A stretch of DNA of 64,000 nucleotides from Hymenobacter rubidus (GCF_016734815.1 NZ_JAERQF010000003.1:1-64000); one strand, 5' to 3'; positions 26,166 through 34,799 are shown, counted from the first letter of the stretch. A program made the numbers and translations. The notes: generated by a model not told the origin, from the sequence alone.

Positions 26166-26798
26166 CTATACCGTCGGCGGAATCTGCGTGCCTTGGTCGA
26201 GGCTTTGCCACAAGTATTTGCAGGCCAGCGTGCGGTAGGGCCGCCAGGCTTCGGCAATGACGAGCATGCGCTTTTGCAGCGCCCGGCCGGTTTCCTCCAG
26301 GCCATATAGCCTGCGCATGGCGTTTTGCACGCCCAGGTCGCCTTCCGAAAAAACGTCGGGCTGGTCGAGGGCAAACATTTGCAGCATTTGGGCGGTCCAG
26401 CGGCCCACGCCTTTGATGGCGGTGAGGTGCTGGGTAAAAGCTTCTTCTGAGAGGCTGGTGAGGTGCTCGTAGTCGAGCAGGCCCCGCTCGTTGTACTCGG
26501 CAATGGCTTTGAGGTAGCCGGCTTTCTGGCGCGAGAGGCCCACGGCGCGCAGCTCTTCCTCGTTCAGGGCCAGCACTTCGCGCGGCTCGGGGTAGCCTTC
26601 GGGCGGGAAAAGCGACTGGAAGCGCTTCCAGATGGCCGCCGCTGCTTTGGTCGAAATCTGCTGGCTCACAATGGCGCGCAGCAGCGCCAGGTACAAATCT
26701 TCGTGGGGCCGCGGGTGAATTGCGCGGCCGCCGGCAATAACGCCGCCCAGCACGGGGTCGGCAGCGGAGAGGTGTTCGATGGCAGCTTGGTTCAGCAT
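26166..26798 (-). CDS. DNA-3-methyladenine glycosylase (AlkA-like, HhH-GPD)
   Basis: A base-excision repair enzyme removing alkylated purines. 210 residues of the HhH-GPD superfamily: ALLRAIVSQQISTKAA (helical entry), the helix-hairpin-helix LTAIKGVGRWTAQMLQMFAL (125-144) and catalytic Asp154 in DVFSEGDLGVQNA. It lacks the N-terminal AlkA domain, as in the compact Bacteroidota/Bacillus AlkA forms. Its ATG directly follows the stop of the phosphatase gene upstream (TAAATG), so the two are one operon. Confidence 0.92.
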   Translation of the reverse strand: MLNQAAIEHLSAADPVLGGVIAGGRAIHPRPHEDLYLALLRAIVSQQISTKAAAAIWKRFQSLFPPEGYPEPREVLALNEEELRAVGLSRQKAGYLKAIAEYNERGLLDYEHLTSLSEEAFTQHLTAIKGVGRWTAQMLQMFALDQPDVFSEGDLGVQNAMRRLYGLEETGRALQKRMLVIAEAWRPYRTLACKYLWQSLDQGTQIPPTV

Positions 26799-27488
26799 TT
26801 AGCGGGGCGTGAGGGGCGAAAGGCGGGGTTTCTCCAGCAAATCGTCGGGGTTAACGGGAATCAGAATAATGTCGAGGACGGTGCCGGTCGGGGAGAGGCG
26901 CAGGCCGGTCAGGTTGCCGCCAAATACGGCCCCGGTGTCAATGTACAGCGTGTGCGACTCGGGGTCGTGCACGGGTTCGCCGTCGCTCATGGGTGTGTGG
27001 CCCACCACCTGAATCTGGTGGTCGAGGCGCCGGAGGGGGCCGCGCGCCCACAGCAGCCCGTCGGCGCTTTCGGGGTCGAAGGCGTGCGGCGAGGCGCTGA
27101 TGCCGGCGTGGCTCACCAGCACGTGGGCGTTTTGCCAGAGCAGGGGGCGTTCTTGCAGCCAAGGCAGGTGCCGGGCCAGCAGCTCGGGATGCCGCTTGTA
27201 CTGGGCATTGGTGCTGCGGCCGCCCCAGCCCAGCCAGCCGGGGTAGGGGCCGCTGGGGCCAAAGTGCAGCAGCATGGCGTCCTCGTGGTTGCCCATCAGG
27301 AAAGTGGTCGAGTCCGGGTACTGCTGGTTCAGGCTGCGGGCCAGCTCCACGGTGGCCGGGCTGTGGGCGCCCCGGTCCACCAGGTCGCCCACCTGAATGA
27401 GGTGGTCGGTAGCCGGGTCCCAGTGCTTCAGCAACTCCTGAAACGTGAGCAAACAGCCGTGCACGTCGCCAATAATGAACAGATTCAT
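26799..27488 (-). CDS. PP1/ApaH-like metallophosphoesterase
   Basis: 229 residues of the calcineurin-like serine/threonine phosphatase fold. Metal-binding motifs: GDVHG (7-11), GDLVDRG (about 34-40), GNHED (about 65-69), later VSHAG and VGHTPM. This set is typical of bacterial PrpA/PrpB-type phosphatases and symmetric Ap4A hydrolases, which cannot be separated by motif alone. It is directly contiguous with the AlkA-like gene. Cytosolic. Confidence 0.9.
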   Translation of the reverse strand: MNLFIIGDVHGCLLTFQELLKHWDPATDHLIQVGDLVDRGAHSPATVELARSLNQQYPDSTTFLMGNHEDAMLLHFGPSGPYPGWLGWGGRSTNAQYKRHPELLARHLPWLQERPLLWQNAHVLVSHAGISASPHAFDPESADGLLWARGPLRRLDHQIQVVGHTPMSDGEPVHDPESHTLYIDTGAVFGGNLTGLRLSPTGTVLDIILIPVNPDDLLEKPRLSPLTPR

Positions 27489-27545
27489 GGACGGAACAAC
27501 GTTAAAAGCGCGGTTTTTGGTCCGGTTTCGTGGGCGTTTTGCCAG

Positions 27546-28811
27546 TTATTCGGCTGGCGTCGCCCGCCCCACGCCCAGCCAGCGCACCAGCGGCCCAATG
27601 GTCAGCCCCTGCCCGATGATGGAAAATACCACCACCACGTAAGTAATGCCCACCAGCAGCTCGCGCGGCATGGTGGCCGGCAAGCTCAGGGCCAGCGCCA
27701 CAGCCAGCCCGCCGCGCAGCCCGCCCCAGGTGAGCACCGCCACGCCGTGGTCCGACGGCTCAAACGACGGTACCAACCGCAGCAGCACCAGCGGCACCCA
27801 CACCGCCACCAGCCGCGCCAGCAGCACCACCCCAATGGCCACCACGCCCGCCAGCACCGTGCGCCCCGGCAGGTCCAGCACCAGCACCTCCAGGCCCATC
27901 AGCACGAAGAGCAGGGCGTTCAGCACCTCGTCTACCAGCTCCCAAAACTTGTCCACGTAGTCTTGCGACTCATCCGAGAGCACCCCGCGGCTGCGGCTGA
28001 AGTGGCCCACCAGCAGCCCGGCCATCACCATGGCCAATGGCCCCGAGGTGTGCAGGCGCGTGGCCAGGGCCGTGCCGCCCGCCACCACCGCCAGCGTCAT
28101 CAGCACCTCCACCTGGTAGTTGTCGATGGTGCGCAGCAGCCACGCCGTGCCCAGGCCCAGGGCCGTGCCCAGCGCCAGCCCGCCCAGCGTTTCGCGGGCA
28201 AACACGGCCAGGACGTGCCCCAAGGTGAAGTCCTGCGGGCCCATCAGGGCCACTTCCAGCGTCACCACAAACAGCACCACACCCACGCCGTCGTTGAACA
28301 GCGACTCCCCCACAATCTTCGTTTCCAAAGACTTGGAGATGTTGGCTTTGGTCAGGATGCTGAGCACGGCCACCGGGTCGGTAGGCGAAATCAGCGCCCC
28401 AAACAGCAGGCAGTAAATAAACGGCGTGGGCAGTCCCAGCAGCGGCAGCAGCCCGTACATAGCCCCCGCTACCAGCCCCGTGCTCAGCGGCGTGCCCACC
28501 AGCGCCAGCACGCCCACCGGCCAGCGCAGCTTGCCCAGCCGCCGCGCATCCACATGAATGGCGCCGGCAAACAGCAGGAACCCCAGCATCACCTGCATCA
28601 CAATGGTGCTGAAATCGAGCTTGTTGACCAGCTTAGCCAGATGCAGCACCGGCTGCACCTCGAAGCGCGCCAGCCCCACCAGCGCCAACGAAGCCGCCAG
28701 CCCCAGCACCATCAGCCCAATGGCCGGCGGCATTTTCAGGAACCGGTGGTTGACGTAGGCAAACGCGGCGGCGATGACGAGCAGCAGCGCAAGGGCGGTG
28801 TAGAGGTCCAA
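27546..28811 (-). CDS. Cation:proton antiporter, CPA1/NhaP family
   Basis: 421 residues and about twelve membrane helices; exchanges Na+ or K+ for protons across the inner membrane. The ion-binding helix reads LFGALISPTDPVAVLSIL (the TDPVA unwound segment), followed by GESLFNDGVGVVLF (the ND pair of electroneutral CPA1 proteins), and the later GGLRGGLAVALALSLP matches helix 11. No long cytosolic tail. The start is TTG (28811-28809) giving MDLYTALALLLVIAAAFAYVN; this is where homologues begin and no ATG or GTG is nearby. Confidence 0.92.
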   Translation of the reverse strand: MDLYTALALLLVIAAAFAYVNHRFLKMPPAIGLMVLGLAASLALVGLARFEVQPVLHLAKLVNKLDFSTIVMQVMLGFLLFAGAIHVDARRLGKLRWPVGVLALVGTPLSTGLVAGAMYGLLPLLGLPTPFIYCLLFGALISPTDPVAVLSILTKANISKSLETKIVGESLFNDGVGVVLFVVTLEVALMGPQDFTLGHVLAVFARETLGGLALGTALGLGTAWLLRTIDNYQVEVLMTLAVVAGGTALATRLHTSGPLAMVMAGLLVGHFSRSRGVLSDESQDYVDKFWELVDEVLNALLFVLMGLEVLVLDLPGRTVLAGVVAIGVVLLARLVAVWVPLVLLRLVPSFEPSDHGVAVLTWGGLRGGLAVALALSLPATMPRELLVGITYVVVVFSIIGQGLTIGPLVRWLGVGRATPAE

Positions 28812-28861
28812 ATTAGTTAGGGGAAATGCAGGGAGATAAGGAGTACAGGAAAAGAAAAATG

Positions 28862-28956
28862 AACGTCATGCTGAGCGAAGTCGAAGCATCTCTACTGCAA
28901 CAGTAAACAGTTACGTAGCGCGGTAGAGATGCTTCGACTTCGCTCAGCATGACGTT
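28862..28956. repeat. Palindromic repeat, family A (copy 5)
   Basis: AACGTCATGCTGAGCGAAGT + CGAAGCATCTCTAC inverted at the right end. The A in GCGAAGTCG (versus GCGCAGTCG elsewhere) is matched in the other arm, again a pairing-preserving change. Confidence 0.94.
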
Positions 28957-28973
28957 TTTTCAGCAGCAGAGAA

Positions 28974-30017
28974 CTATGATATTCCCGCCAGCGCCGCTTC
29001 CACTCGCGCAAGCCCGGCGTCGTCCACGTCCAAATGCGTCACGAAGCGAATCCACTGCGGCCCGAAGCTGCTGGCCCGGATGCCCTGCTGCTCCAGCGTG
29101 GCCAGAAATTTAGCGGCCGGCGCGGCCTCGTGCAGCCGGAAAATAACCAGGTTGGTTTCCGGGTTCAGCACTTCGGCCACGTAGGACTGCTGGCGCAGCA
29201 CCTCGGCCAGGCGGGCGGCGCGGCGGTGGTCATCGGCCAAGCGCTCCACGTTGTTTTCTAGGGCGTAAATGCCCGCCGCTGCCAGGTAGCCGGCCTGTCG
29301 CCAGCCGCCCCCCATCACTTTGCGAATGCGCTTGCACCGCTGAATAAACGCCGCCGAGCCCAGCAGGACCGAGCCCACCGGCGCCCCCAAGCCCTTCGAC
29401 AAGCACACCGAAATCGAGTCGAACAGCTTGCCGTATTCCTCACTCCGCTGCCCGGTGGCGACCAAAGCGTTGAAAATGCGGGCGCCGTCCAGATGCCGGG
29501 CCAGGCCGTGCCGCTGCGCCACCTCGCTAATGGCCCGCAAGTCGGCCAGGGCGTAGCAGCTGCCGCCGCCCCGGTTGTGGGTGTTTTCGAGGCACACAAG
29601 GCGGGTGATGGGGTAATGCACGTTTTCGGGCCGAACGGCGGCCTCGACCTGCTCCGCCGTGAGGCGGCCCCGCTCGCCGGGCAGCAGGGCCACCGAAGCG
29701 CCGGAATGAAACGCAATGCCGCCCACTTCCCACAGATATACGTGGGCCGTTTGCTCGCAAATCACCTCGCTCAGCGGCTCGGTGTGGGCCTTGATGGCAA
29801 TCTGGTTGGTCATGGTGCCCGAGGGGCAAAACAGGCCGGCTTCCAGCCCAAAGCGGGTCGCCGCCATTTCTTCGAGCCGGCGCACGGTGGGGTCTTCTTC
29901 GTACACGTCGTCGCCAACGGGTGCGGCCAGCATGGCGGCCAGCATGGCTGGCGTGGGACGCGTCACGGTATCCGAGCGCAGGTCAACCAAGGGCAGGGAA
30001 AGGTTTTCTGTGGTCAT
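28974..30017 (-). CDS. ltaE: Low-specificity L-threonine aldolase
   Basis: A PLP enzyme splitting L-threonine/allo-threonine to glycine and acetaldehyde. 347 residues of fold type I: VDLRSDTVTRPTPAML at the N-terminus is the family hallmark, then GDDVYEEDPTV, FCPSGTMTNQIAIKAH, HLDGARIFNA, and the PLP-binding Lys in SVCLSKGLGAPVGSVLLG. Length and motifs are complete. Single gene between a family-A palindrome and a short spacer before the 30259 promoter. Confidence 0.95.
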   Translation of the reverse strand: MTTENLSLPLVDLRSDTVTRPTPAMLAAMLAAPVGDDVYEEDPTVRRLEEMAATRFGLEAGLFCPSGTMTNQIAIKAHTEPLSEVICEQTAHVYLWEVGGIAFHSGASVALLPGERGRLTAEQVEAAVRPENVHYPITRLVCLENTHNRGGGSCYALADLRAISEVAQRHGLARHLDGARIFNALVATGQRSEEYGKLFDSISVCLSKGLGAPVGSVLLGSAAFIQRCKRIRKVMGGGWRQAGYLAAAGIYALENNVERLADDHRRAARLAEVLRQQSYVAEVLNPETNLVIFRLHEAAPAAKFLATLEQQGIRASSFGPQWIRFVTHLDVDDAGLARVEAALAGIS

Positions 30018-30185
30018 AATAAGCAGCAGGCAATAGCAGGGCGAAAAAAAGGAAAATGATAAACAGCAGGATGGATTGCGCCGCCCCCAGCCCCGGCGCG
30101 CAGCGGAAAAGCAAAAGTAGCCCCCGCAGCCACTGGCTGGCCCAGCCGCCGAATGCGCAGTAATTCAGCAAAATGCCTCATGGGC

Positions 30186-30216
30186 TTGCACTTTCAACAA
30201 GAAAGCCTTACTTTTG
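30186..30216 (+). promoter_or_regulatory. Complete promoter of the 30259 gene
   Basis: TTG (30186-30188), 20-base spacer and TACTTTTG (30209-30216) fit the -33/-7 consensus; 42-base leader to the ATG. Confidence 0.7.
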
Positions 30217-30258
30217 CCCTCCGTTTCGTAAGCCCTAGATTCTAATCATTCCGGTACC

Positions 30259-30675
30259 ATGACCGTTACCCGCCTCAAGCGCAAACACCGCAAGAACATT
30301 GCCCGCGCCAACAACAAGCAGCACATCATCAAAGAGTTGCTCCGTACGCCCGTTCTGAAAAACGTGGATTTGGAAGAGCTGAAGTCGCGCTTTGCTCCCA
30401 CCGGCGTAGCCGGCGCCGTGGCTGCCGTGAAAAGCACCGCTGCCGCTGCCGTTGAAAAAGTGAAAGAAGTAGCCGATGCCGTTGTGCAAAGCGACGTGGT
30501 TGAAAAAGCCAAAGAAGTAGTAGCCGACGCCGTTGACTCGGTGAAGGAAGCTGTTTCGGGCACCGACGAGAAAGCCGACAACGCCAAGGCGTTCGACGCT
30601 GCCGATGCCGAAACCAAGCCCGTGAACGAAGACGGCCAGGAAGGCGAGCACCCCAAGCCCGAAATCGCGCTCTAA
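30259..30675 (+). CDS. Basic-N, Ala/Lys-rich coiled-coil protein (138 aa)
   Basis: The first 45 residues are strongly basic (MTVTRLKRKHRKNIARANNKQ) and look nucleic-acid or ribosome binding; then KNVDLEELKSRFAPTGV. Residues 50-100 are amphipathic KEV/DAV/EKV repeats resembling apolipoprotein-like or LEA-type helices (AAVEKVKEVADAVV, VVEKAKEVVADAVDSVKEAV), followed by an acidic tail. A strong promoter and use of very regular high-expression codons suggest abundant production. I know no function; similar short proteins occur in Hymenobacter-type genomes as hypothetical. Confidence 0.8.
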   Translation: MTVTRLKRKHRKNIARANNKQHIIKELLRTPVLKNVDLEELKSRFAPTGVAGAVAAVKSTAAAAVEKVKEVADAVVQSDVVEKAKEVVADAVDSVKEAVSGTDEKADNAKAFDAADAETKPVNEDGQEGEHPKPEIAL

Positions 30676-30745
30676 AAAATCTGCCGCCGGGGCCCCGCTC
30701 TCAACTACACCCGTAGTGTTGTGGCTGCCCCCGCTGCTTTGCATC

Positions 30746-30790
30746 AAGCCCCGTTTCCTGTTTCGGCAGGTGGCGGGGCTTGTTGGTTTT
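30746..30790. terminator. Hairpin terminator between convergent genes
   Basis: AAGCCCCG and CGGGGCTT enclose 20 bases and are followed by GTTGGTTTT. Confidence 0.6.
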
Positions 30791-30808
30791 GCATCGGCTT
30801 AGCCCAGG

Positions 30809-31312
30809 CTAGTGGCCGCGCTTGCCCAGCTCCACCACCTGGAGGTCGACCACCTTGCCCGCGTCAATGCCGAAGCGTAGCAGCGTGCGCACCTGATGGA
30901 AGCCGTGCTGCCCGGCCGCGCCGGGGTTGAGGTGCAGCAGGCCCAGCCTGGCATCGGGCATCACACGCAGAATGTGCGAATGCCCGGTGATGAACAGGCC
31001 CGGCCGGGCGTTGGCCAGCAGCGGGCGGGCCGCCGGCGCATAGTGCCCAGGGTAGCCGCCAATGTGCGTCATGAGCACGCGCAATCCCTCAATTTCAAAA
31101 TCCTGCACCAAAGGTTGGGTGCGGCGGACGTCCGTGCCGTCGATATTGCCGTACACGCCCCGGAAGCGCGGCGCCAGGTCCAGCAGTTCGTCCACCACGT
31201 GGGCATCGCCGAAGTCCCCGGCGTGCCAGATTTCGTCGCAGCCGCGCAGATGATGCGCAATTCGCTCGTCGAAATAACCGTGGGTGTCGGAAAGCAGGCC
31301 AATGCGCGTCAT
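30809..31312 (-). CDS. YfcE/MJ0936-type metallophosphodiesterase
   Basis: 167 residues of the small calcineurin-like family. Metal sites: LLSDTHG, HAGDFG, VYGNID, MTHIGGYPG, FITGHSH. E. coli YfcE hydrolyses phosphodiesters such as bis-pNPP with Mn2+; the natural substrate is unknown. The ATG lies four bases after a CATCTTTG box (31324-31317), which predicts leaderless expression. Divergent from the Nudix gene. Confidence 0.92.
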   Translation of the reverse strand: MTRIGLLSDTHGYFDERIAHHLRGCDEIWHAGDFGDAHVVDELLDLAPRFRGVYGNIDGTDVRRTQPLVQDFEIEGLRVLMTHIGGYPGHYAPAARPLLANARPGLFITGHSHILRVMPDARLGLLHLNPGAAGQHGFHQVRTLLRFGIDAGKVVDLQVVELGKRGH

Positions 31313-31316
31313 GCCG

Positions 31317-31324
31317 CAAAGATG
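31317..31324 (-). promoter_or_regulatory. -7-like box four bases before an ATG
   Basis: CATCTTTG then CGGC then ATG; the identical CATCTTTGCGGCATG context occurs before menC (41907-41893). Confidence 0.5.
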
Positions 31325-31448
31325 GGGCCGGGCCGTAAATCGGCCGGGCCCCTTATCTTGCAGCCGCTGCCAAAAGCTGTATTCTTCCTTTTTTCTGATT
31401 TCGGCGGCCCGTGTTGCCCGTTATCGTTTCCCCAAGCCGCTCCTCCCG

Positions 31449-32153
31449 ATGAATATTTTCATCAACGACATTCCGCTGGTTATCAAAAAACTCAGCGAAA
31501 AAGTGTACAAGCACAAGTTCGACCTCATCCTTAGCCCCGACGACGAATTCACGTCCAAGGACTTGGTGGGCGACGTGCTGGTGCGCGACGCCGGCCCGCT
31601 GTTCATCGACCGGCTGCTGCGCCTGATGGAAGTGAAGAAGCTGAAAAAGCTGAAGTCGCTGACCATGCTGGTCAAAAAGAAAAAATTCATCACCCTGCAT
31701 TTCAAGGACCAGTTCAAAATTGCCAAAGCCGGCGGTGGGCTGGTGGTGAAGGGCGACCAGGTGCTGATGATTTACCGCCTCGGCAAATGGGACCTGCCCA
31801 AGGGCAAGCTCAAGAGCGACGAGGACCAGGCCGCTGGCGCCCTGCGCGAAGTGGAAGAAGAAACCAACATCAAGCTGGAATTGGGCGAAAAGCTGCCCAG
31901 CACCTGGCACAGCTACGCCTACAAAGGCAACAAGATGCTGAAGAAAACCAGCTGGTTTCTGATGAAGTGCCTCGATGATTCGCTGATGAAGCCTCAGACC
32001 GAGGAATACATCGAAGAAGTACGCTGGATGTCGCCCCAGGAGGCCCTGGCCAAGCTGGAGGATTCCTACGCGTCCATTGCCCTGGTGGTGCGCCATTACC
32101 TGAGCAACATGGCGGGCAAGCCATCCAAGGAAAAACCGGCTGCCGGCAAGTAG
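31449..32153 (+). CDS. Nudix hydrolase with N-terminal extension
   Basis: 234 residues. The Nudix box GKLKSDEDQAAGALREVEEETNI (about 118-140) has the required Gly, Glu and REVEEE; the usual Gly after EExE is replaced by Asn. The preceding 100 residues (MNIFINDIPLVIKKLSEKVYKH..., KKLKKLKSLTMLVKKKKF) form a basic domain seen in Bacteroidota Nudix proteins and may bind nucleotide or RNA. The downstream EEYIEEVRWMSPQEAL is the normal Nudix tail. Substrate not predictable. The lipoprotein gene starts 17 bases later. Confidence 0.88.
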   Translation: MNIFINDIPLVIKKLSEKVYKHKFDLILSPDDEFTSKDLVGDVLVRDAGPLFIDRLLRLMEVKKLKKLKSLTMLVKKKKFITLHFKDQFKIAKAGGGLVVKGDQVLMIYRLGKWDLPKGKLKSDEDQAAGALREVEEETNIKLELGEKLPSTWHSYAYKGNKMLKKTSWFLMKCLDDSLMKPQTEEYIEEVRWMSPQEALAKLEDSYASIALVVRHYLSNMAGKPSKEKPAAGK

Positions 32154-32169
32154 CCGTATATTGCGGCCT

Positions 32170-32646
32170 ATGCGGCCGGTATTTGCAGGGTTATTCATTG
32201 TCGGGCTGGGCCTGGGCGCCTGCTCGGGCTCGCACGAGCCGGTGCATGAGCGTGCCCACCAGGCAGCTCCGCCCCAGGCCGCTGAGCTTGACGTGCCCAA
32301 TCTACTGCCGTTGTCCATTGATGAGCTGAGCCAGCGCGTGGGTCCGCTGCTGCCGGTGCCTGCAAATTTCCAGGACCCTACGCTAACCCCGCTCCAGCAG
32401 CGGCAGGAAACGCCGGATTCCATGTGCCTCTTTCGCTATCGGGGCCTGGCCATGGTGGTGGCCTACAGCTACAGCACCCGCCGGGTGAACAATCTGCTGC
32501 TGCTGGGCTCGAACGAGGACGCGCTGATGAGTCGGGCTAAACTCAAACTTGGGGCGACGGAATACCTCGTGCTGCCCGTATTCGAGGCGCGGCGCTCCAC
32601 CAAATTGTTGGGCCTGCGAGTGCTGTCGACTCACTTAAACCAATAG
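32170..32646 (+). CDS. Lipoprotein of unknown function (158 aa)
   Basis: MRPVFAGLFIVGLGLGACSGSHEP is a clear lipoprotein signal with lipobox LGAC. The mature part (LPLSIDELSQRVGPLLPVPANFQDPTLTPLQQRQE, then MCLFRYRGLAMVVAYSYSTRRVNNLLLLGSNEDALM) is small and mixed alpha/beta, resembling uncharacterised periplasmic proteins of Bacteroidota. No family recognised. Directly downstream of the Nudix gene, possibly co-transcribed; a TATATTG box six bases before the ATG may be an own short-leader promoter. Confidence 0.72.
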   Translation: MRPVFAGLFIVGLGLGACSGSHEPVHERAHQAAPPQAAELDVPNLLPLSIDELSQRVGPLLPVPANFQDPTLTPLQQRQETPDSMCLFRYRGLAMVVAYSYSTRRVNNLLLLGSNEDALMSRAKLKLGATEYLVLPVFEARRSTKLLGLRVLSTHLNQ

Positions 32647-32655
32647 GCCAGGCTA

Positions 32656-33120
32656 TTATGCCTTTGGCGGCAATGCAAAGGGCAGAAATGCATCGACGTT
32701 GCCACCAAAGCGGTGAATGTCGCGAATAATGGTGCTGCTGACGCTGGCCAGCGCGGGCGAGGTGAGCAGAAACACGGTTTCCAGTCCGGGGTTCACGTGT
32801 TGGTTGCCGAAGGCAATGGGCTTCTCGTACTCAAAATCGGGGCTGTTGCGCAGGCCGCGCAGCAGGTAGCGGGCCCCGGTTTCGCGCGCAAATTCGGCCG
32901 TAAGCCCGGTAAAGGTGCGCACCGAAACGCGGGGCTCGTCCTGAAATAAGTTGTTGAGTATTGCCAGCATCTGCTCAACGGGCAAGTAACGTTGCTTGCT
33001 GCTGTTGGTGCCAATGGCTACCACTACCTCATCAAACAACCCCAGGCCCCGCTGCACAATGTCGAGGTGCCCGTTGGTGAAGGGGTCGAAAGAGCCGGGA
33101 AAAAGGGCAATGCGGGACAT
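32656..33120 (-). CDS. coaD: Phosphopantetheine adenylyltransferase
   Basis: Catalyses the penultimate step of coenzyme A synthesis (4'-phosphopantetheine + ATP to dephospho-CoA). 154 residues: MSRIALFPGSFDPFTNGHLDIVQRGL with the nucleotidyltransferase TxGH-like motif as TNGH, RYLPVEQMLAIL, ARYLLRGLRN, and VSSTIIRDIHRFGG equivalent to the ISSxxxR motif. Complete length. The start is the ATG at 33120; a longer frame reads through a heptamer repeat and is spurious. The DUF3822 gene lies directly upstream, the usual order in Bacteroidota. Confidence 0.96.
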   Translation of the reverse strand: MSRIALFPGSFDPFTNGHLDIVQRGLGLFDEVVVAIGTNSSKQRYLPVEQMLAILNNLFQDEPRVSVRTFTGLTAEFARETGARYLLRGLRNSPDFEYEKPIAFGNQHVNPGLETVFLLTSPALASVSSTIIRDIHRFGGNVDAFLPFALPPKA

Positions 33121-33124
33121 GGGG

Positions 33125-33198
33125 AAGGTTTGAATGTTGAGGGTTGAATGTTGAGTTGAAAAGAAGGTGCCGCATTCAATCCTCAACATTCAAAACGC
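33125..33198. repeat. Heptamer-unit repeat between DUF3822 and coaD
   Basis: TTGAATG / TTGAGGG / TTGAATG / TTGAG units, then inverted CATTCAA TCCTCAA CATTCAA units. On the minus strand the left block lies within 5-35 bases of the coaD start. Confidence 0.8.
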
Positions 33199-33206
33199 AA
33201 CTTTTT

Positions 33207-34079
33207 TTAGGCAAAATGCAGGCTGAACAGGTCGAAATACCGGTATTCGAACACGTCGTTGAGGCGGTAGCTGTACTGCGCGTTGCCGGGGCGCGAGCCG
33301 AAGCGCACGTTGCGCACATAGGTGCGCAGCAGGCTGAAAATGGCGGAATCAGGGGTTAAATCTCCCCACACGGTCACTTCGTCCTGGTCGGGGTCGAGGG
33401 CGAGCTCCTGCATCACCAAAATGGTGTAGTACACCACATCCTCGGCCGTGGTGCAGGAAAACACGTTGCAATATTCCAGCTGCTGGCCCAGTACTACCAG
33501 CGTCAGCTCCTGCTGGCCGGGGTTGAGGTAGAGGCGGCGGGGCGAGTTGGCCCCGCGCTGATGTACCAGGCCAGCCAGCAGCGCGCTGGTGTGGTGCAGC
33601 AGCCGGCCCGCCGTGCCATGCGTGAATGCCAGCCAGTCGGCCACCGCCGTATCGGCCGCAAACACGTTCACCAGCTCCAGGCTGGGGTGGGTGGTGTGGC
33701 GGACCGTTTCGAAAAAAGTGGGGGTATGGTGCAGCCGCAGTGCCGCCTCTTCGTCGCCGGCCCGGAACAGCGGGGCCGGCAGCAACGTGAAGGCCCGCCC
33801 CGTGACGGCCAGCCGCACCGCGTTCCAGCCCCGGTGCTCCAAAAAATCGTGCTGCGCCGCCAGCGCCGGCACGCCACCCACCGGCAGCTGGTATTCTTCG
33901 AGGGCTACGAATTTGCGGCGCTCCACATCGGCTGCTGCTACCTGCAGGCGGGCGGGGCCGGCCAGCAGGTAGAGGTTGTAAGCGGCCGGATTGGCCGGCT
34001 CAAACGTCTCGTCGCGCAGACGCAGCAGGGTGGAGGGGGCGGCTGAGGCTGCCGAAGACGTGGAAATAGAAGCAGGCAC
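33207..34079 (-). CDS. DUF3822 family protein
   Basis: 290 residues in the DUF3822 family, found almost only in Bacteroidota and typically next to coaD and rsmD. It looks like a degenerate actin/ASKHA-type fold: AYNLYLLAGPARLQVAAADVERRKFVALEEYQL at the start and LYLNPGQQELTLVVLGQQLEYCNVFSCTTAEDVVYY near 190-225 match the two family halves. Start is GTG at 34079; no upstream ATG in frame. Role unknown; the constant linkage suggests a link to CoA synthesis or 16S rRNA methylation, which is an inference. Confidence 0.88.
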   Translation of the reverse strand: MPASISTSSAASAAPSTLLRLRDETFEPANPAAYNLYLLAGPARLQVAAADVERRKFVALEEYQLPVGGVPALAAQHDFLEHRGWNAVRLAVTGRAFTLLPAPLFRAGDEEAALRLHHTPTFFETVRHTTHPSLELVNVFAADTAVADWLAFTHGTAGRLLHHTSALLAGLVHQRGANSPRRLYLNPGQQELTLVVLGQQLEYCNVFSCTTAEDVVYYTILVMQELALDPDQDEVTVWGDLTPDSAIFSLLRTYVRNVRFGSRPGNAQYSYRLNDVFEYRYFDLFSLHFA

Positions 34080-34185
34080 GAAACAGAGCTAAACCGGCAC
34101 AGTGGCCGGGGCTAAAGATAACGCCGCGCTTAGGATTGAGTGTGAAAAAGGAGCAAGGCAAGGTGGGAAACGCCTGCGAACAGCC

Positions 34186-34692
34186 TCAATCAACAAACCG
34201 GGTTTGGGGGACGAACACATCGTCGGGACTCAGCACCATGCGCAGAATGGGGTGCACCTGCGCCGGAGGCAGCTGCAGCAGCTGGCGCGGGGTGAACCAG
34301 GCCAGCTCCGTCAGGAGCTGCTGGTCGGGCGCGTGCTCGGGGTCGTGGCCGAGTTTGGGCGAGTGCGCATCGGGCACCTGCACCTCAAAAAAAAGCTCCA
34401 GCGCCTGAAGCTTGCTGGTGCTGAACTCGTGCAGGTGTAAGAAACGGCCCACCTGGGCCGTCAGGCCGGTTTCTTCGGCAAACTCCCGCACCAGTGCCCC
34501 CCGAATGCTCTCGCCAAACTGCCAGCCCCCACCCGGCGGCGACCAGAACGGTGCCCCCTTGGGCAGCAAGCCCCGGTGGGCGGCTAGCAGCATGGCGCCG
34601 TCGCGTAGCAGCAGCCCGCCCACGCGCACACGCACCTGCCCGGAGTAGGCCCGCAGCAAGTCGTCGGGAAAATTGGTTGTTGAATTGGGCAT
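34186..34692 (-). CDS. Nudix hydrolase
   Basis: 168 residues. The Nudix box reads GGGWQFGESIRGALVREFAEETGL (about 53-76), a full Gx5Ex7REUxEExGU motif, so catalytic metal binding is intact. The core starts with VRVGGLLLRDGAMLLAAHRG and has PFWSPPGGG before the box; EVQVPDAHSPKLG and LAWFTPRQLLQLP follow. Probably acts on nucleoside diphosphate derivatives; substrate unknown. Transcribed singly, about 110 bases upstream of the DUF3822 gene on the same strand. Confidence 0.92.
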   Translation of the reverse strand: MPNSTTNFPDDLLRAYSGQVRVRVGGLLLRDGAMLLAAHRGLLPKGAPFWSPPGGGWQFGESIRGALVREFAEETGLTAQVGRFLHLHEFSTSKLQALELFFEVQVPDAHSPKLGHDPEHAPDQQLLTELAWFTPRQLLQLPPAQVHPILRMVLSPDDVFVPQTRFVD

Positions 34693-34799
34693 AGGTGTAT
34701 TCCTCCAGTTAGCGCCGCTGTTAAGTCCAGCGCGCAGTCGTGTACGGTTAACGCCGATTTTTCGCCATTGTTATTTTCTGCATCCCCAACGCTCTTCCC

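Noticed and set aside
26463..28820. 785-codon plus-strand frame opposite AlkA, phosphatase and antiporter genes
   Set aside because: Antisense shadow with His/Gln-rich composition typical of high-GC antisense frames.
29983..30171. 62-codon minus-strand hydrophobic frame
   Set aside because: Overlaps the 5' end of ltaE in another frame and has no conserved feature; likely chance hydrophobicity.
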